Of a DNA stretch of 64,000 nt, positions 25,929 to 34,478 are shown one piece after another. Position 1 is the first letter of the stretch, and each line of letters opens with the position of its first letter. A program made the position numbers and the translations under genes. Source of the stretch: Haloparvum alkalitolerans (GTDB taxonomy: Archaea > Halobacteriota > Halobacteria > Halobacteriales > Haloferacaceae). The notes beneath the pieces were generated by a model, which was not told the DNA's origin, searched no databases, and saw only the letters and a list, made by a program, of their open reading frames with translations. The DNA lies in the NCBI RefSeq assembly GCF_050122995.1, contig NZ_JBNLIA010000003.1, positions 1 through 64,000 of the forward strand, given 5' to 3'.

Positions 25929-26354
25929 ATGGACAGACCCACACCGCAACTCGGCACGCAGAACGACACGCTCGTCCCGCGGATCCTCGCGTTTCTGGTG
26001 GACAGCCTTATCGTCGGGATCGCGGCCACGGTGCTGGTCGTCGTCGTCGGCCTCGTGAGCGAGAGCCTCGCGGGCGTCGTCGGCGGGCTCGCCGGACTCG
26101 GCGCGCTCGCGTACTTCATCTACCTCGAGGGGACCTACGGGCAGACCCTCGGCAAGCGCGTCCTCGGGATCGTCGTCGTCACCGAGGACGGCGGGGACTG
26201 CGACCTGAAGGCGGCCGCGATCCGCAACCTGCTGCGGATCGTGGACGCGCTGCCGTTCCTGTACCTGATCGGCATCGTCCTGATCTTCGTCACCGACGAC
26301 GGCCAGCGGCTCGGCGACATCTTGGGGAACACCGTCGTCGTGCGGACGCAGTAG
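25929..26354 (+). CDS. RDD family membrane protein
   Basis: 141 residues with three hydrophobic helices (about 18-45, 50-68 and 97-118). Family motifs are visible: RILAFLVDSLIVG (the R..D positions of the first helix), GTYGQTLGKRVLGI and a C-terminal DDGQRLGDILGNTVVV. RDD proteins are small membrane proteins of unclear, possibly transport-related, function. A CTTAAGTA box about 29 bases upstream supports the start. Confidence 0.88.
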   Translation: MDRPTPQLGTQNDTLVPRILAFLVDSLIVGIAATVLVVVVGLVSESLAGVVGGLAGLGALAYFIYLEGTYGQTLGKRVLGIVVVTEDGGDCDLKAAAIRNLLRIVDALPFLYLIGIVLIFVTDDGQRLGDILGNTVVVRTQ

Positions 26355-26388
26355 GCCGTCGCCGTCCGCGCTCGGGGACGCGCCCGAC

Positions 26389-27219
26389 TCAGCGCTCGGG
26401 GACGCGCCCGACCGTCACGTCGAACGGGACCACCTCGACGCGCTCGTACTCGCCCGCCTGCATCTCGCCGACCACGTCGCGGCCCATCGCCCGCCAGCGA
26501 CGGCGGAGGTCGGCGTACTCCTCGGTCGACAGCGACGCCTCCAGTTCGCGGCGGTGGTCCGCCAGCCCCGCCCCGCTGGCCTTCCGCGCGGCCGCCTCCA
26601 TCGCCACCGGGGAGTAGGGCGGTTCGACGCGCTTCTCGTGGTGATAGCGCCGGACCGACACGTCCTCGAGTCCCGCGGCCGCGAACTGTCGGCGGACGCG
26701 GTCGCCCAGCGCGACGTCGGTATCCACGCCGGCGAGGTACGCCTCGCGGGCCTCCCGCTCCAGTCGCTCCTCGGCGTCGACCGTCGAGGAGACCCCCACT
26801 TCGGCGTTGTTCGGCTCGACTGCGGCGACCAGTTCCGAGGAGACGCGGGCGAACTCCCGCACCGCCGCGCGCGGCTCCGGGAGGTTGATCAACAGCGCCT
26901 GACAGACCACGAGGTCGAAAGCGTCGTCCGGGAACGGGAGCCGGGCCGCGTCGCCCGCGAGGTAGGGGATCGAGTCCGACTCCCCCTCGGGGTCGGCCGC
27001 GCGCGCGGCCTCGAGGAGGTCCGTGTCGGCGTCGACGCCCATTACGGTCGCGTCCGCGGGCGCCTCGGCGGCGAGGACGCGCGTTAGCTCTCCGGTGCCG
27101 CACCCGACGTCGAGGACGCGCCGTCGGTCCGCAAGGTCGAGATCGGCGAGCGCCGCGCGCCCGTCCGCCCACATCCCCTCGCGGGTGCGTTCGAGGTAGT
27201 CGGCGCTGAACCGTCGCAC
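26389..27219 (-). CDS. Class I SAM-dependent methyltransferase
   Basis: 276 residues. The SAM-binding fold is shown by VLDVGCGTGELTRVLA (motif I), VMGVDADTDLLE (acidic loop), GDAARLPFPDDAFDLVVCQALL (motifs II-III) and INLPEPRAAVREFARV. The C-terminal 100 residues are less conserved and probably define the substrate, which is unknown. GTG 27219 is chosen over upstream in-frame positions because a CTTATTC box lies 27 bases before it and the family sequence begins VRRFSADYLERT. Convergent with the RDD gene. Confidence 0.88.
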   Translation of the reverse strand: MRRFSADYLERTREGMWADGRAALADLDLADRRRVLDVGCGTGELTRVLAAEAPADATVMGVDADTDLLEAARAADPEGESDSIPYLAGDAARLPFPDDAFDLVVCQALLINLPEPRAAVREFARVSSELVAAVEPNNAEVGVSSTVDAEERLEREAREAYLAGVDTDVALGDRVRRQFAAAGLEDVSVRRYHHEKRVEPPYSPVAMEAAARKASGAGLADHRRELEASLSTEEYADLRRRWRAMGRDVVGEMQAGEYERVEVVPFDVTVGRVPER

Positions 27220-27262
27220 GGTCGCGGCTTGTGCGGCGGGGCGAATAAGGGTCGCGGCTCGG

Positions 27263-27739
27263 TCAGGCGTCCGACTCCCGGTCGGGCTCCATCGCGGTTC
27301 GCCGCGCGTCGACGAGCAGCGCGACGGTGACGCCGGCACAGTAGCCCAGGAACGCGCGCAGAAGGCCAATGTACGCGACCGATCCCGCGAACGCGAACCC
27401 GAGCGTCACGCCGGGAGTACCGCCTGCGAGAACGTCGAGCACGCCCACGGCGGCGGTCAGAACCGCGACGGAGGCGCCCGGAACGACCCCGACCGAGAGA
27501 CAGGCCGGGGCGCCGAATCGGGCGTAGCCGCCGCCGAGCGCGATCAGGCCGGGGGCGGCGAACAGCACCACCGACAGGAGGTCCTGTCGCAACAGCGTCG
27601 TGACCGGTGCGCCGGGCGAGACGGTCCCCGCGAACGCCGCGCCCACGAGCGCCGTCATCGTGATCGCCGCGTAGGTGGCGACGAGCGAGACGCTCTTGGA
27701 GGGTCTGTCGCCGAACAGTAGCGCCTCGGTGGTGACCAC
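27263..27739 (-). CDS. Haloarchaeal integral membrane protein, function unknown
   Basis: About 158 residues, with four to five hydrophobic segments (SLVATYAAITMTALVGAAF, LLSVVLFAAPGLIALGGG, VGVVPGASVAVLTAAVGVL, LGFAFAGSVAYIGLLRAFLG). No family recognised. Start choice: GTG 27739 is 28 bases from a CTTTTTGT box, consistent with leaderless transcription. GTG 27751 and TTG 27766 are alternatives; the last overlaps the box itself. It lies downstream of the glycosyltransferase gene on the same strand, 60 bases away. Confidence 0.65.
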   Translation of the reverse strand: MVTTEALLFGDRPSKSVSLVATYAAITMTALVGAAFAGTVSPGAPVTTLLRQDLLSVVLFAAPGLIALGGGYARFGAPACLSVGVVPGASVAVLTAAVGVLDVLAGGTPGVTLGFAFAGSVAYIGLLRAFLGYCAGVTVALLVDARRTAMEPDRESDA

Positions 27740-27799
27740 ACGTGTCCCCACGGGCCGGGGGGACAAAAAGGAACGCCGCGGCGACGGGACTGCTTCGCC

Positions 27800-28729
27800 T
27801 CAGCGCCACTCGTACTTCGCGACGGCTCGGTCCGCCCGCGTGGAAATGCCGTGCGGGTTCCGCGCCGGACTTCGGTCTCGGCGTCGCGCCACGGCGCCGT
27901 CGGAGGCGCCGGTCGCGATCCCGGCCAACACGTCGCGACCGTTGCCGATCCAGCCGGACGGGGTCGCCCTGCCGCCGAACACGTCCCGAGCGACCGAGAG
28001 GGAGTCGCTCGCGGCGTGGCTGAGGGTGCGGCGCAGCACCGTCGGGCGGACGCCGTAGTTCTTCACGAGTCGGTAGGCGAGCGCGCGGTACTTCCATCCC
28101 CAGTCGCGGCCGTCGCGGCCGCCATCGACCGCGGTCGGGGCGGCGGGCTCGTGGGTGACGGCCAGGTCGGGGTCGAACGCGACCTCGTGGTCCATTCCTG
28201 CGAGGCGGTGGGCTGCGTCCCGCGAGCCGCCGGTTTCGAGGTACTCGTCGAACCCGTCGAGGTCGTCGAGGACGCCGCGACGGAAGGCGACGTTTCCGCC
28301 CTCGACGTACGTCACCTCGCGACCGGCGATGGTGCGGCGTTCGGGCCCCACGTCCGCGGTCTCGGAAGGCGCGTCCTCGCCGTCGCCGGCTTCGCGAACC
28401 GGTCCCGTCACCACGGCAGCGCGGTCGAGCCCCTCCCGGAGCGCGTCCAGCCACCCCGTCTCGACCCGGTGGTCGAAGTCGACGAGCGCGACCGCGTCGC
28501 CCCCGGCCACTTCGATGCCGGCGTTGCGGGCGACGTTGACCGACCGGTCCGAGAGTTCGACGAGCACGTCCACGTCCTCTCGGTCCCGGACCATCCCGGT
28601 GGTTCCGTCCGCGGAGGGGCCGTTGACGACGACCACCTCCGCGTCGGGGGCGACCCTCGAGAGCGCGTCGAGACAGTCGCCGAGCCGATCCCGACCGTTC
28701 AGAGTCGGGACCACCACCGAGAGCTTCAT
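27800..28729 (-). CDS. Family 2 glycosyltransferase
   Basis: A 309-residue GT-A enzyme: MKLSVVVPTLNGRDRLGDCL is the classic GT2 start, VVVVNGPSADGTTG the nucleotide-sugar loop, and ALVDFDHRVETGWLDAL replaces the canonical DxD with DFDH. Next comes EGGNVAFRRGVLDDLDGFDE, the acceptor-site region. The C-terminal part has conserved WGWKYRALAYRLVKNYG. A soluble enzyme with no membrane helix, probably acting in surface glycan or lipid glycosylation; donor and acceptor are unknown. A CCTTTTAACC box lies about 26 bases upstream of the ATG. Confidence 0.88.
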   Translation of the reverse strand: MKLSVVVPTLNGRDRLGDCLDALSRVAPDAEVVVVNGPSADGTTGMVRDREDVDVLVELSDRSVNVARNAGIEVAGGDAVALVDFDHRVETGWLDALREGLDRAAVVTGPVREAGDGEDAPSETADVGPERRTIAGREVTYVEGGNVAFRRGVLDDLDGFDEYLETGGSRDAAHRLAGMDHEVAFDPDLAVTHEPAAPTAVDGGRDGRDWGWKYRALAYRLVKNYGVRPTVLRRTLSHAASDSLSVARDVFGGRATPSGWIGNGRDVLAGIATGASDGAVARRRDRSPARNPHGISTRADRAVAKYEWR

Positions 28730-28890
28730 ACCCGGGTCTCTTGCGCCGGACGGTTAAAAGGCCCCCGTGACAGCCGGGAAGCGGCCGTCGATCGGGCGAG
28801 GAGAACAGCGTTCGCTTCCGGTGTCGTCTGGGCGGGGGGATAGCGTCCCCTCCGGGCCTGGTCAGGACGGGGAGCAGTCGCCGGGGACAG

Positions 28891-29163
28891 CTACTTGGTC
28901 AGGTAGTAGACCTGCTTGCGAGCGTCCTTGAAGCTGTAGCGCGAGGCGACGAGCTCGGACTCCTCGAGGCGGTTCAGGGCGTAGCGGACCGTCCGGTCGG
29001 GCAGCAGCGATTCGTCGGCGAGTTGCCCCTGCGAGAGCGGCGAGTCGCTCTCAAGCACCTTCGCGACGAGTTTGGCGCTCGGGGGGAGTTCGCGAAGGCG
29101 CTCGCGGAACTCGCTCTCCGAAAGGGTCTCCTGGCTGTGAGCCTCTGCGGGACTAGTGCTCAT
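28891..29163 (-). CDS. MarR-like winged-helix transcriptional regulator
   Basis: 90 residues forming one winged helix: LRELPPSAKLVAKVLESDSP, LSQGQLADESLLPDRTVRYA (recognition helix) and the wing SRYSFKDARKQVYYL. The family is common in haloarchaea. Specificity is unknown, and there is no ligand domain, so it may act as a simple repressor or chromatin-type regulator. On the minus strand CCTTTACC lies about 28 bases upstream of ATG 29163. The gene faces an AT-rich intergenic region shared with the divergent methyltransferase, a plausible target. Confidence 0.82.
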   Translation of the reverse strand: MSTSPAEAHSQETLSESEFRERLRELPPSAKLVAKVLESDSPLSQGQLADESLLPDRTVRYALNRLEESELVASRYSFKDARKQVYYLTK

Positions 29164-29394
29164 ACCCGCAGAAAGCGGATCGTGCGTGGTAAAGGTTAGC
29201 TACATATGGGGGATACCGATACGGACAATATAAGGTGATTATATCATACTTTACGATCCTGAACGATCGGGCGCGGCGCGACCGTCGACCGCCCCCGATC
29301 CGTCGGTCCCGGTCGGAGCCGGGACGGACGGCCGCGCCCGCAGTCGGTCGGCATCCAGTACGGTTTTGTCGTTCGGGCGTGGAACGATGTGAAC
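29164..29394. promoter_or_regulatory. AT-rich divergent promoter region
   Basis: No gene. Positions 29200-29270 are strikingly AT-rich for this genome, with ACAATATAAGG and GATTATATCATACTTTAC blocks. The minus-strand regulator promoter (about 29190) and the plus-strand box CGGTTTTG (about 29361) for the methyltransferase lie at the two edges, so the AT-rich core is extra. It could hold operators or a further promoter; no RNA gene could be defined. Confidence 0.5.
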
Positions 29395-30180
29395 GTGAAA
29401 GGACAGGAATGGTACCAGGCCGACGACGTCGCCAAGGAGTACGACGACGTCCGGTTCGGCGACGGCGGGCGGGTCATCGACCGCCGCGAGAAGGAGGCGG
29501 TGCTCTCCGCGGTCGGTCCCGTCGAGGGCAAGCGCGTACTCGAAGTAGCGTGCGGGACGGGACGATTCACGACGATGCTGGCGGACCAGGGCGCCGACAT
29601 CGTCGGACTCGACATCTCGCGCGAGATGCTCGAACAGGGACGCCGCAAGGTGCAGGAGTCCGGCCTCTCCGACCGCGTGGAGTTCATGCGCGGCGACGCC
29701 TCACGGCTCCCGTTCCCGGACGACCACTTCGACTCGGTGGTCGCGATGCGCTTTTTCCACCTGATGGACGAGCCGGCGCCGTTTCTCCGCGAACTCCGGC
29801 GCGTCTCGAAGGATCAGGTCTTCTTCGACACGTTCAATCGGCGTAGTGCGAGGGTGCTGTACACGTGGCTGCTGCCGATGGGGTCGCGGCTCTACTCCGA
29901 GGACGACGTGGTCTCGATGCTGTCGGCCGCGGATCTCCGACTCGCCGGCGAGGCGCACGACTTCGTGCTCCCGTACGGCTTCTACCGCAACCTCCCCGGG
30001 TGGGTAGCGCGGGCGTTCCGCGCGGTCGACGAGACGGTCGGTCGCACGGTCCCCGGCGACTACGTCGCGTCGGTCTCCTACTGGGACGCGCGGGTTCCCG
30101 AGAAGCCGACCGACGCGGACGGCGATACGGCGACCGATGCGGACGACGACCGCGCGGACGCCGCCCCCGACACCGAGTAG
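29395..30180 (+). CDS. Class I SAM-dependent methyltransferase (UbiE/COQ5-like)
   Basis: 261 residues. SAM motifs: VLEVACGTGRFTTMLADQG, IVGLDISREMLEQGRRK, MRGDASRLPFPDDHFDSVV. The N-terminus VKGQEWYQADDVAKEYDD is characteristic of a haloarchaeal subgroup, which is why GTG 29395 is preferred over GTG 29389; a TTTTG box is about 28 bases upstream. The C-terminal tail is Asp/Thr/Ala-rich and likely disordered. Substrate unknown; small molecules such as quinones or lipids are typical for this subfamily. Convergent with the TRAM gene, one base apart. Confidence 0.86.
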   Translation: MKGQEWYQADDVAKEYDDVRFGDGGRVIDRREKEAVLSAVGPVEGKRVLEVACGTGRFTTMLADQGADIVGLDISREMLEQGRRKVQESGLSDRVEFMRGDASRLPFPDDHFDSVVAMRFFHLMDEPAPFLRELRRVSKDQVFFDTFNRRSARVLYTWLLPMGSRLYSEDDVVSMLSAADLRLAGEAHDFVLPYGFYRNLPGWVARAFRAVDETVGRTVPGDYVASVSYWDARVPEKPTDADGDTATDADDDRADAAPDTE

Positions 30181-30181
30181 C

Positions 30182-30595
30182 TCAGACTCCCTCCTCGACG
30201 ATCTCGCCCACGGCGAAGTTCGACTTCACCTCCGTCACTTCGACCTTGACGCGCTCGCCGACCTCGCCGCCGGGGACGATGATCACGTAGCCCCGCTCGA
30301 CGCGGGCGATACCGTCGCCCTGCTTGCCGATGTCCTCGATCTCGACGTAGCGCATCTCGCCGGGTTCGACCGGGGGCTGTGGGCCGCCGGCGTCGCCGGT
30401 CGCTGCACCCTCGTCGGCGCCGGAGCCGCCGGCGCCTCCCTCGCCGGTCCGGGAAATGAGCGCGACGCGGTAGGTCTCGCCGGGTTCGACCGACCCGGTC
30501 TCGACCTCGCGGCGGGGGACGTCGAGCACGTAGTCGTCCCCGTTCTCCCGCACTTCGGCGCTGAACAGACAGAGGAGTTCGTCCGAAATTTCCAT
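30182..30595 (-). CDS. TRAM domain protein
   Basis: 137 residues. The C-terminal 65 residues form a TRAM RNA-binding beta barrel: YVEIEDIGKQGDGIARVERG, then GYVIIVPGGEVGERVKVEV and a V-x-x-x-FA-x-G ending. The N-terminal 60 residues hold a short FSAEV/DYVLDVP segment and a Gly/Asp linker. Haloarchaeal TRAM proteins are thought to act as RNA chaperones or cold-shock-like proteins; that role is family knowledge, not shown here. A GGTGG sequence about 10 bases before ATG and a CTATTAG box about 40 bases upstream suggest a short 5' leader. Confidence 0.85.
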   Translation of the reverse strand: MEISDELLCLFSAEVRENGDDYVLDVPRREVETGSVEPGETYRVALISRTGEGGAGGSGADEGAATGDAGGPQPPVEPGEMRYVEIEDIGKQGDGIARVERGYVIIVPGGEVGERVKVEVTEVKSNFAVGEIVEEGV

Positions 30596-30656
30596 ATGTA
30601 GACTCCACCCGGAGGCTTGCGATGGACACTAATAGTTGTACCGCCGACGGGTTCGG

Positions 30657-31472
30657 CTACGCGTCCGGGTCGATCGGCGTCCCGTCGGCTCGTTTCTGGC
30701 CCTCCGAGTCGTGGACCACGACCGCGGCGTCGGCACCGGTGTCGGCATCGGCCTCGGCGCCGACCGCGACCGTCGGGTCGTAGTTGTCCCGCACCGCGAT
30801 CGCCTCCTCGATCTCCCGGACGGCGCGCTCCTTCAGCGCCGTCGCCAACTCCTCGGCCTCTCCCCGGGAGATGTCGCGCCCGAGCCCCTCGCACTCGTGG
30901 GCGCGCACCATCCCCTCCGCGTCGACCGCCTCGCCCATCGGCTGGCTCGTCCCGCCGAGCGCGACGCTGAAGGGATAGGTCCGACAGATGAGGGGCCGGT
31001 CCTCGTGGACCGCGCACGCGCCGCCCCCGTCCGGGCCGCCCGCCTCGCGGTAGAAGGTGCAGTCCCCACAGGCGTCCGTCTGGATGGCCCACTCGAAGGT
31101 CTCGCCGGTCCGCTCGCCGTCCTCGTCCTCGGTCAGCCCGTACGGCATGGGGCGGGCCACGTCGCGCCAGTCGTAGGCCTCGGCGTCCGATTCGCTCGGG
31201 TCCGCGTCCCCGCGTTCCCCCGCCGCGGGCGTCTCGTTCGCGGCGTCGACCAGCGTCCGCACTTCGTCCGGGAACACCGTCGCGGTGTGGGGCTCGCGGT
31301 CGGCGTCGCTCGCGTCCGCGCGCTCGTCCGCCCCCGCAGTCTCGTCCGGGGCGTATCCCTTACAGCAGGCACCACAGCGCGTGCACTCGAAGCCGATGGC
31401 CTCGATGGCGTCCGCCAGCGCGTCGGGATCGAGCTCGCGCGCCCGGTCGAGTTCGTCCTCAAGCCGCTCCAT
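30657..31472 (-). CDS. YkgJ family cysteine-cluster protein
   Basis: 271 residues. A metal-binding Cys cluster is spread through the protein: FECTRCGACCKGY (C-x2-C-x2-CC), CGDCTFY, then CAVHEDRPLICRTYPF, with further C in HECEGLG. This fits the YkgJ/UPF0153 family, proposed to bind zinc or an Fe-S cluster. Two haloarchaeal acidic insertions (about 47-65 and 80-100) and an Ala/Asp-rich C-terminal tail lengthen it. Function unknown. A GGTTAACC box lies just upstream of the ATG. Confidence 0.87.
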   Translation of the reverse strand: MERLEDELDRARELDPDALADAIEAIGFECTRCGACCKGYAPDETAGADERADASDADREPHTATVFPDEVRTLVDAANETPAAGERGDADPSESDAEAYDWRDVARPMPYGLTEDEDGERTGETFEWAIQTDACGDCTFYREAGGPDGGGACAVHEDRPLICRTYPFSVALGGTSQPMGEAVDAEGMVRAHECEGLGRDISRGEAEELATALKERAVREIEEAIAVRDNYDPTVAVGAEADADTGADAAVVVHDSEGQKRADGTPIDPDA

Positions 31473-31600
31473 GGACCCGTTTCGGGCGCCGGGCGGTTAA
31501 CCGCGTCCATCGGCGGGCCGGCGGGGAGGGAACTCCGCGCCGTCCCCGTCCGCGGCCGGCCGACGAAGGAGCGAAGTGGGTCCGCCGCCTACCCGCGGGC

Positions 31601-32050
31601 GTGAAGGAGTACCAGCGGAAACAGCTCCTCGAACGGGTCAACCGGGAGGCGGCGACGGTCGGGGCGTCGATCCCCGACCGGATCGAGGTGCAGGGCGAGG
31701 AGGTCCCGCTCCAGGAGTTCGTCTTCGAGATCAAGCGCCGGGAGGCGGTGCCGGCGGGCGAGCGCGACCGCGTGGAGCGGGCCAAGCGGAACCTCCGCCG
31801 GGAGCGCATCGAGCGACTGGAGCGCATCGAGGAGAACGAGGTCTCCTTCGCAGAGGGCGAGCGGCTCGCCGACTCGATCATCGGCATCGACCGCGCGCTC
31901 GACGCGCTGGAGTCGCTCGGCCCCGCGGACCTCCAGAGCGAGGAGCAGCGACAGGAGGCCGCGGACAGGAAGCGCTGGATGCGGTTCCTGAGGAAGGCGC
32001 TCGGCCGCGACGACGGCGGTTCCGGCGGCGGGTCGCGGACGCGGTTCTGA
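31601..32050 (+). CDS. DUF5788 family protein
   Basis: A 149-residue, highly charged, helical protein (KEYQRKQLLERVNREAATVG, RIEVQGEEVPLQEFVFEI, then a long Arg/Glu helix, ending WMRFLRKALG). It matches a haloarchaeal family I recall as DUF5788, function unknown. GTG 31601 is the natural start. A coiled coil is likely between residues 55 and 95. The gene stands alone, 81 bases before aroE on the same strand. Confidence 0.82.
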   Translation: MKEYQRKQLLERVNREAATVGASIPDRIEVQGEEVPLQEFVFEIKRREAVPAGERDRVERAKRNLRRERIERLERIEENEVSFAEGERLADSIIGIDRALDALESLGPADLQSEEQRQEAADRKRWMRFLRKALGRDDGGSGGGSRTRF

Positions 32051-32131
32051 GGCGGGGGCCGGCGCGCCCGCCGCCGGCCTCGACGTCGCCGCGAACGGCG
32101 GACTTTTGCCGGCGGCGCCCGCCCGCCCGGT

Positions 32132-32974
32132 ATGGACGTCTACGGCCTGATCGGCAATCCGGTGGGGCACTCGCTGTCGCCGCCGCTCCACGAGGCGGGC
32201 TACGAGGAGCGCGGGCTGGACGCGCGCTACGTCACCTTCGAGCCGGCGCCCGCGGACCTGGAGACCGCGCTCACGGGCGCGGCCGCGCTCGGCGTTTCGG
32301 GATTGAACGTCACGATCCCCTTCAAGCAGGACGCGCTCGAGTTCGTCGAGGCGGACGCGCTCGCCGCGCGGATCGGCGCGGTGAACACCGTCGACTTCGC
32401 GCCGACCCACGAGTCGGGGTTCGACTCCGTGACGGACCCGGACGCGCCGGCGCCGCGGGGGTACAACACCGACGCCGCGGGCGTCACGCGGGCGCTTGCG
32501 TACCACGACGTGCCGCTCGCCGACGCGGACGCCGTGGTCGTCGGCGCCGGCGGCGCGGGACGGGCGGCCGCGTTCGCGCTCGCGGACGCGGGCGCAGAGG
32601 TGCACGTCGCCAACCGGACCGTCGAACGGGCCGAGGAACTCGCGGCCGACGTGCCGGCCGCCACCGGCGGCGGCCTCGACACGCTCGCGACAGAGGTGCC
32701 CGCCGCGGACGTGCTGGTCAACGCGACGAGCGTCGGGATGGAGGCCGACGAGACGCCCGTCCCCGCGGACTTACTCCACCCCGACCTCGCGGTGCTGGAC
32801 GCGGTGTACGCGCCGATCGAGACGCGCCTGCTCCGGGACGCGGCCGACGCCGGCGCGACGACGGTCGACGGAGCGTGGATGCTCCTCTTTCAGGGAGTCG
32901 AGGCCTTCGAGATCTGGACCGGCGAGGAGGCGCCGGTCGAGGCGATGAACGAGGCGCTGCGAAACCGGCTCTGA
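32132..32974 (+). CDS. aroE: Shikimate dehydrogenase
   Basis: Reduces 3-dehydroshikimate to shikimate with NADPH in aromatic amino acid synthesis. The 280 residues carry YGLIGNPVGHSLSPPLH (substrate-binding SLS), LNVTIPFKQDALE (catalytic Lys about 67), YNTDAAG (catalytic Asp), the dinucleotide motif VVVGAGGAGRAAAFAL, NATSVGM and the C-terminal MLLFQGVEAFEIWTG. Length and motifs are complete. Starts at ATG 32132, and it lies tail-to-tail with the endonuclease III gene. Confidence 0.95.
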   Translation: MDVYGLIGNPVGHSLSPPLHEAGYEERGLDARYVTFEPAPADLETALTGAAALGVSGLNVTIPFKQDALEFVEADALAARIGAVNTVDFAPTHESGFDSVTDPDAPAPRGYNTDAAGVTRALAYHDVPLADADAVVVGAGGAGRAAAFALADAGAEVHVANRTVERAEELAADVPAATGGGLDTLATEVPAADVLVNATSVGMEADETPVPADLLHPDLAVLDAVYAPIETRLLRDAADAGATTVDGAWMLLFQGVEAFEIWTGEEAPVEAMNEALRNRL

Positions 32975-33010
32975 GCCCGGACGTCGGGAACGGGCGCCGG
33001 ACCCGCGGTC

Positions 33011-33850
33011 TCAGTCCGCCGCCTCGGCCGGGTCGACGACCTCGCCGTCGAGTTCGTCGACCCCCACGCGGTCACAGCGGTCGTAGAGCGGGCAGGCCTC
33101 CGGCCCGTCCAGACACGCCGGCTTGCGGGCCGAGCAGTACTCGCGGCCGAACTGGATCATCACGGTGTGGCCGAAGCCGCATTTCTCGGGCGGGATGGCG
33201 GCCTCGATGGCCTCCCGCACGCCCTCGTGGTCGGCGTCGGCGGGCGCGAGCCCCATCCGACGCGCGATGCGGTGGACGTGCGTGTCGACGGGAAAGACGC
33301 CGCCGCGGCCGCCCGCGAACAGGAGGACGCAGTCGGCGGTCTTCGGGCCGACGCCGTCGACCGACAGCAGGGTCTCGCGCACCTCGCCCGGGTCCTCCTC
33401 GCGGACGAACGCGTCGAAGGCGTCCTCCGAGCCGTAGGCGTCGAGGACCCACTCCGCGGCGCCCTGAATGGAGGCGGACTTCTGGTTGTAGAGCCCCGCC
33501 GAGGAGATGGTCTCCGCGAGTTCGTCGCGGTCGGCGTCCGCGAGCGCCCGCGCGAGGTCGCCGCCTGGCGCGGCCGCGGGTCCGCCCTCGCCGTAGCGGG
33601 CCATCAGCGAATCGTGGGCCGGCTGGCTCGCCACGTCGGAGGTGTTCTGCGAGAGGATGGTCCGTACCAGACACTCGAAGGCGTCCTGCCCGCCGTACGC
33701 CTTCTGCCAGTAGATCTCCCCGAGTTCGTCGACGACCGCCTCGGCGCGCGTCTCGGCCGCGCCGGGCGCGAACGTCGGGTCCTCGGCCGCGGCGTCGGTC
33801 CCGCCGCCGTCCGGGCCGCCGCTGATGTTCACGTCGGGTTCCTCGGGCAT
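33011..33850 (-). CDS. nth: Endonuclease III (DNA glycosylase/AP lyase)
   Basis: Removes oxidised pyrimidines and cleaves the abasic strand. 279 residues: an acidic N-terminal tail (about 35), then the HhH-GPD core with TILSQNTSD, VDGVGPKTADCVLLF (hairpin-helix-hairpin, catalytic Lys) and FPVDTHVHRIARRMGLAP (catalytic Asp). The [4Fe-4S] cysteines are EYCSARKPACLDGPEACPL then YDRC: the spacing C-x6-C-x6-C-x5-C has four more residues between the second and third Cys than the bacterial C-x6-C-x2-C-x5-C. A CTTTTTGC box lies about 24 bases upstream. Confidence 0.92.
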   Translation of the reverse strand: MPEEPDVNISGGPDGGGTDAAAEDPTFAPGAAETRAEAVVDELGEIYWQKAYGGQDAFECLVRTILSQNTSDVASQPAHDSLMARYGEGGPAAAPGGDLARALADADRDELAETISSAGLYNQKSASIQGAAEWVLDAYGSEDAFDAFVREEDPGEVRETLLSVDGVGPKTADCVLLFAGGRGGVFPVDTHVHRIARRMGLAPADADHEGVREAIEAAIPPEKCGFGHTVMIQFGREYCSARKPACLDGPEACPLYDRCDRVGVDELDGEVVDPAEAAD

Positions 33851-33944
33851 GGACGCGGGTAGGGACCGGACGCAAAAAGGTCGGTCGGCTCGGCGTCTGG
33901 CCCGGCGTCCGGCCCGGCGTCCGGATCGGTAGTCAGCGGTCGGC

Positions 33945-34478
33945 TCAGCGGTCGGCGTCCGGCTCGACCTCGAGTCGGAGCCGGCAGTCCGCGCCCGCGG
34001 CCAGCGCCGCCACGAGGTCGCGGTCGAGGTCCGCGGCCGCCTTCTCGGCCTCCACGAGGATCGTCCGCTCGTCGTCGGTGTAGTCGCTGGTGCGGCCGAC
34101 CATCGAGCGGTCGTCGACGAGCGCGAGGCCGGGGTCGCCCCGGCCCGTAACCGTCGCCTCGTGGGTCCGGTCGTCGCCCTCGACGGTCAGCGTGGCGGTG
34201 ACGGTGGCCTCGGGGCTCCGGCAGGCCTCCCTGAACGCCTGCGAGAAGTCGCGGGGGGCGCGGTCGGCGTCGACCGCGAGGATGCAGTCGCCCGCGGGCG
34301 TGAGCCAGTCGTCGGTGGTCACCTCGAAGGTGCTCGCGTGCTCGGCGGTGACGTTCTCGTGCCCGCGCGCGTGAACGGTCTCCACGAGGGGGGCGTCCGC
34401 GCCGTCCGCATCGTTCGCGTCGGCGTCGTCGGCTGCATCGTCCGCGCCGTCCGCACCGTTCGCGTCGTCGTCGCTCAT
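33945..34478 (-). CDS. DUF371 domain protein
   Basis: 177 residues. The N-terminal 30 residues are Asp/Ala repeats (AD-AND-ADGAD), a typical haloarchaeal acidic tail. The rest fits the archaeal DUF371 family: VHARGHENVTAEHASTFEVT, WLTPAGDCILAVDADRAP, then MVGRTSDYTDDERTILVEAE and KAAADLDRDLVAAL. The family is widespread in archaea and its function is unknown. Start ATG 34478, with CCCTATCG about 28 bases upstream on the minus strand. Confidence 0.85.
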   Translation of the reverse strand: MSDDDANGADGADDAADDADANDADGADAPLVETVHARGHENVTAEHASTFEVTTDDWLTPAGDCILAVDADRAPRDFSQAFREACRSPEATVTATLTVEGDDRTHEATVTGRGDPGLALVDDRSMVGRTSDYTDDERTILVEAEKAAADLDRDLVAALAAGADCRLRLEVEPDADR

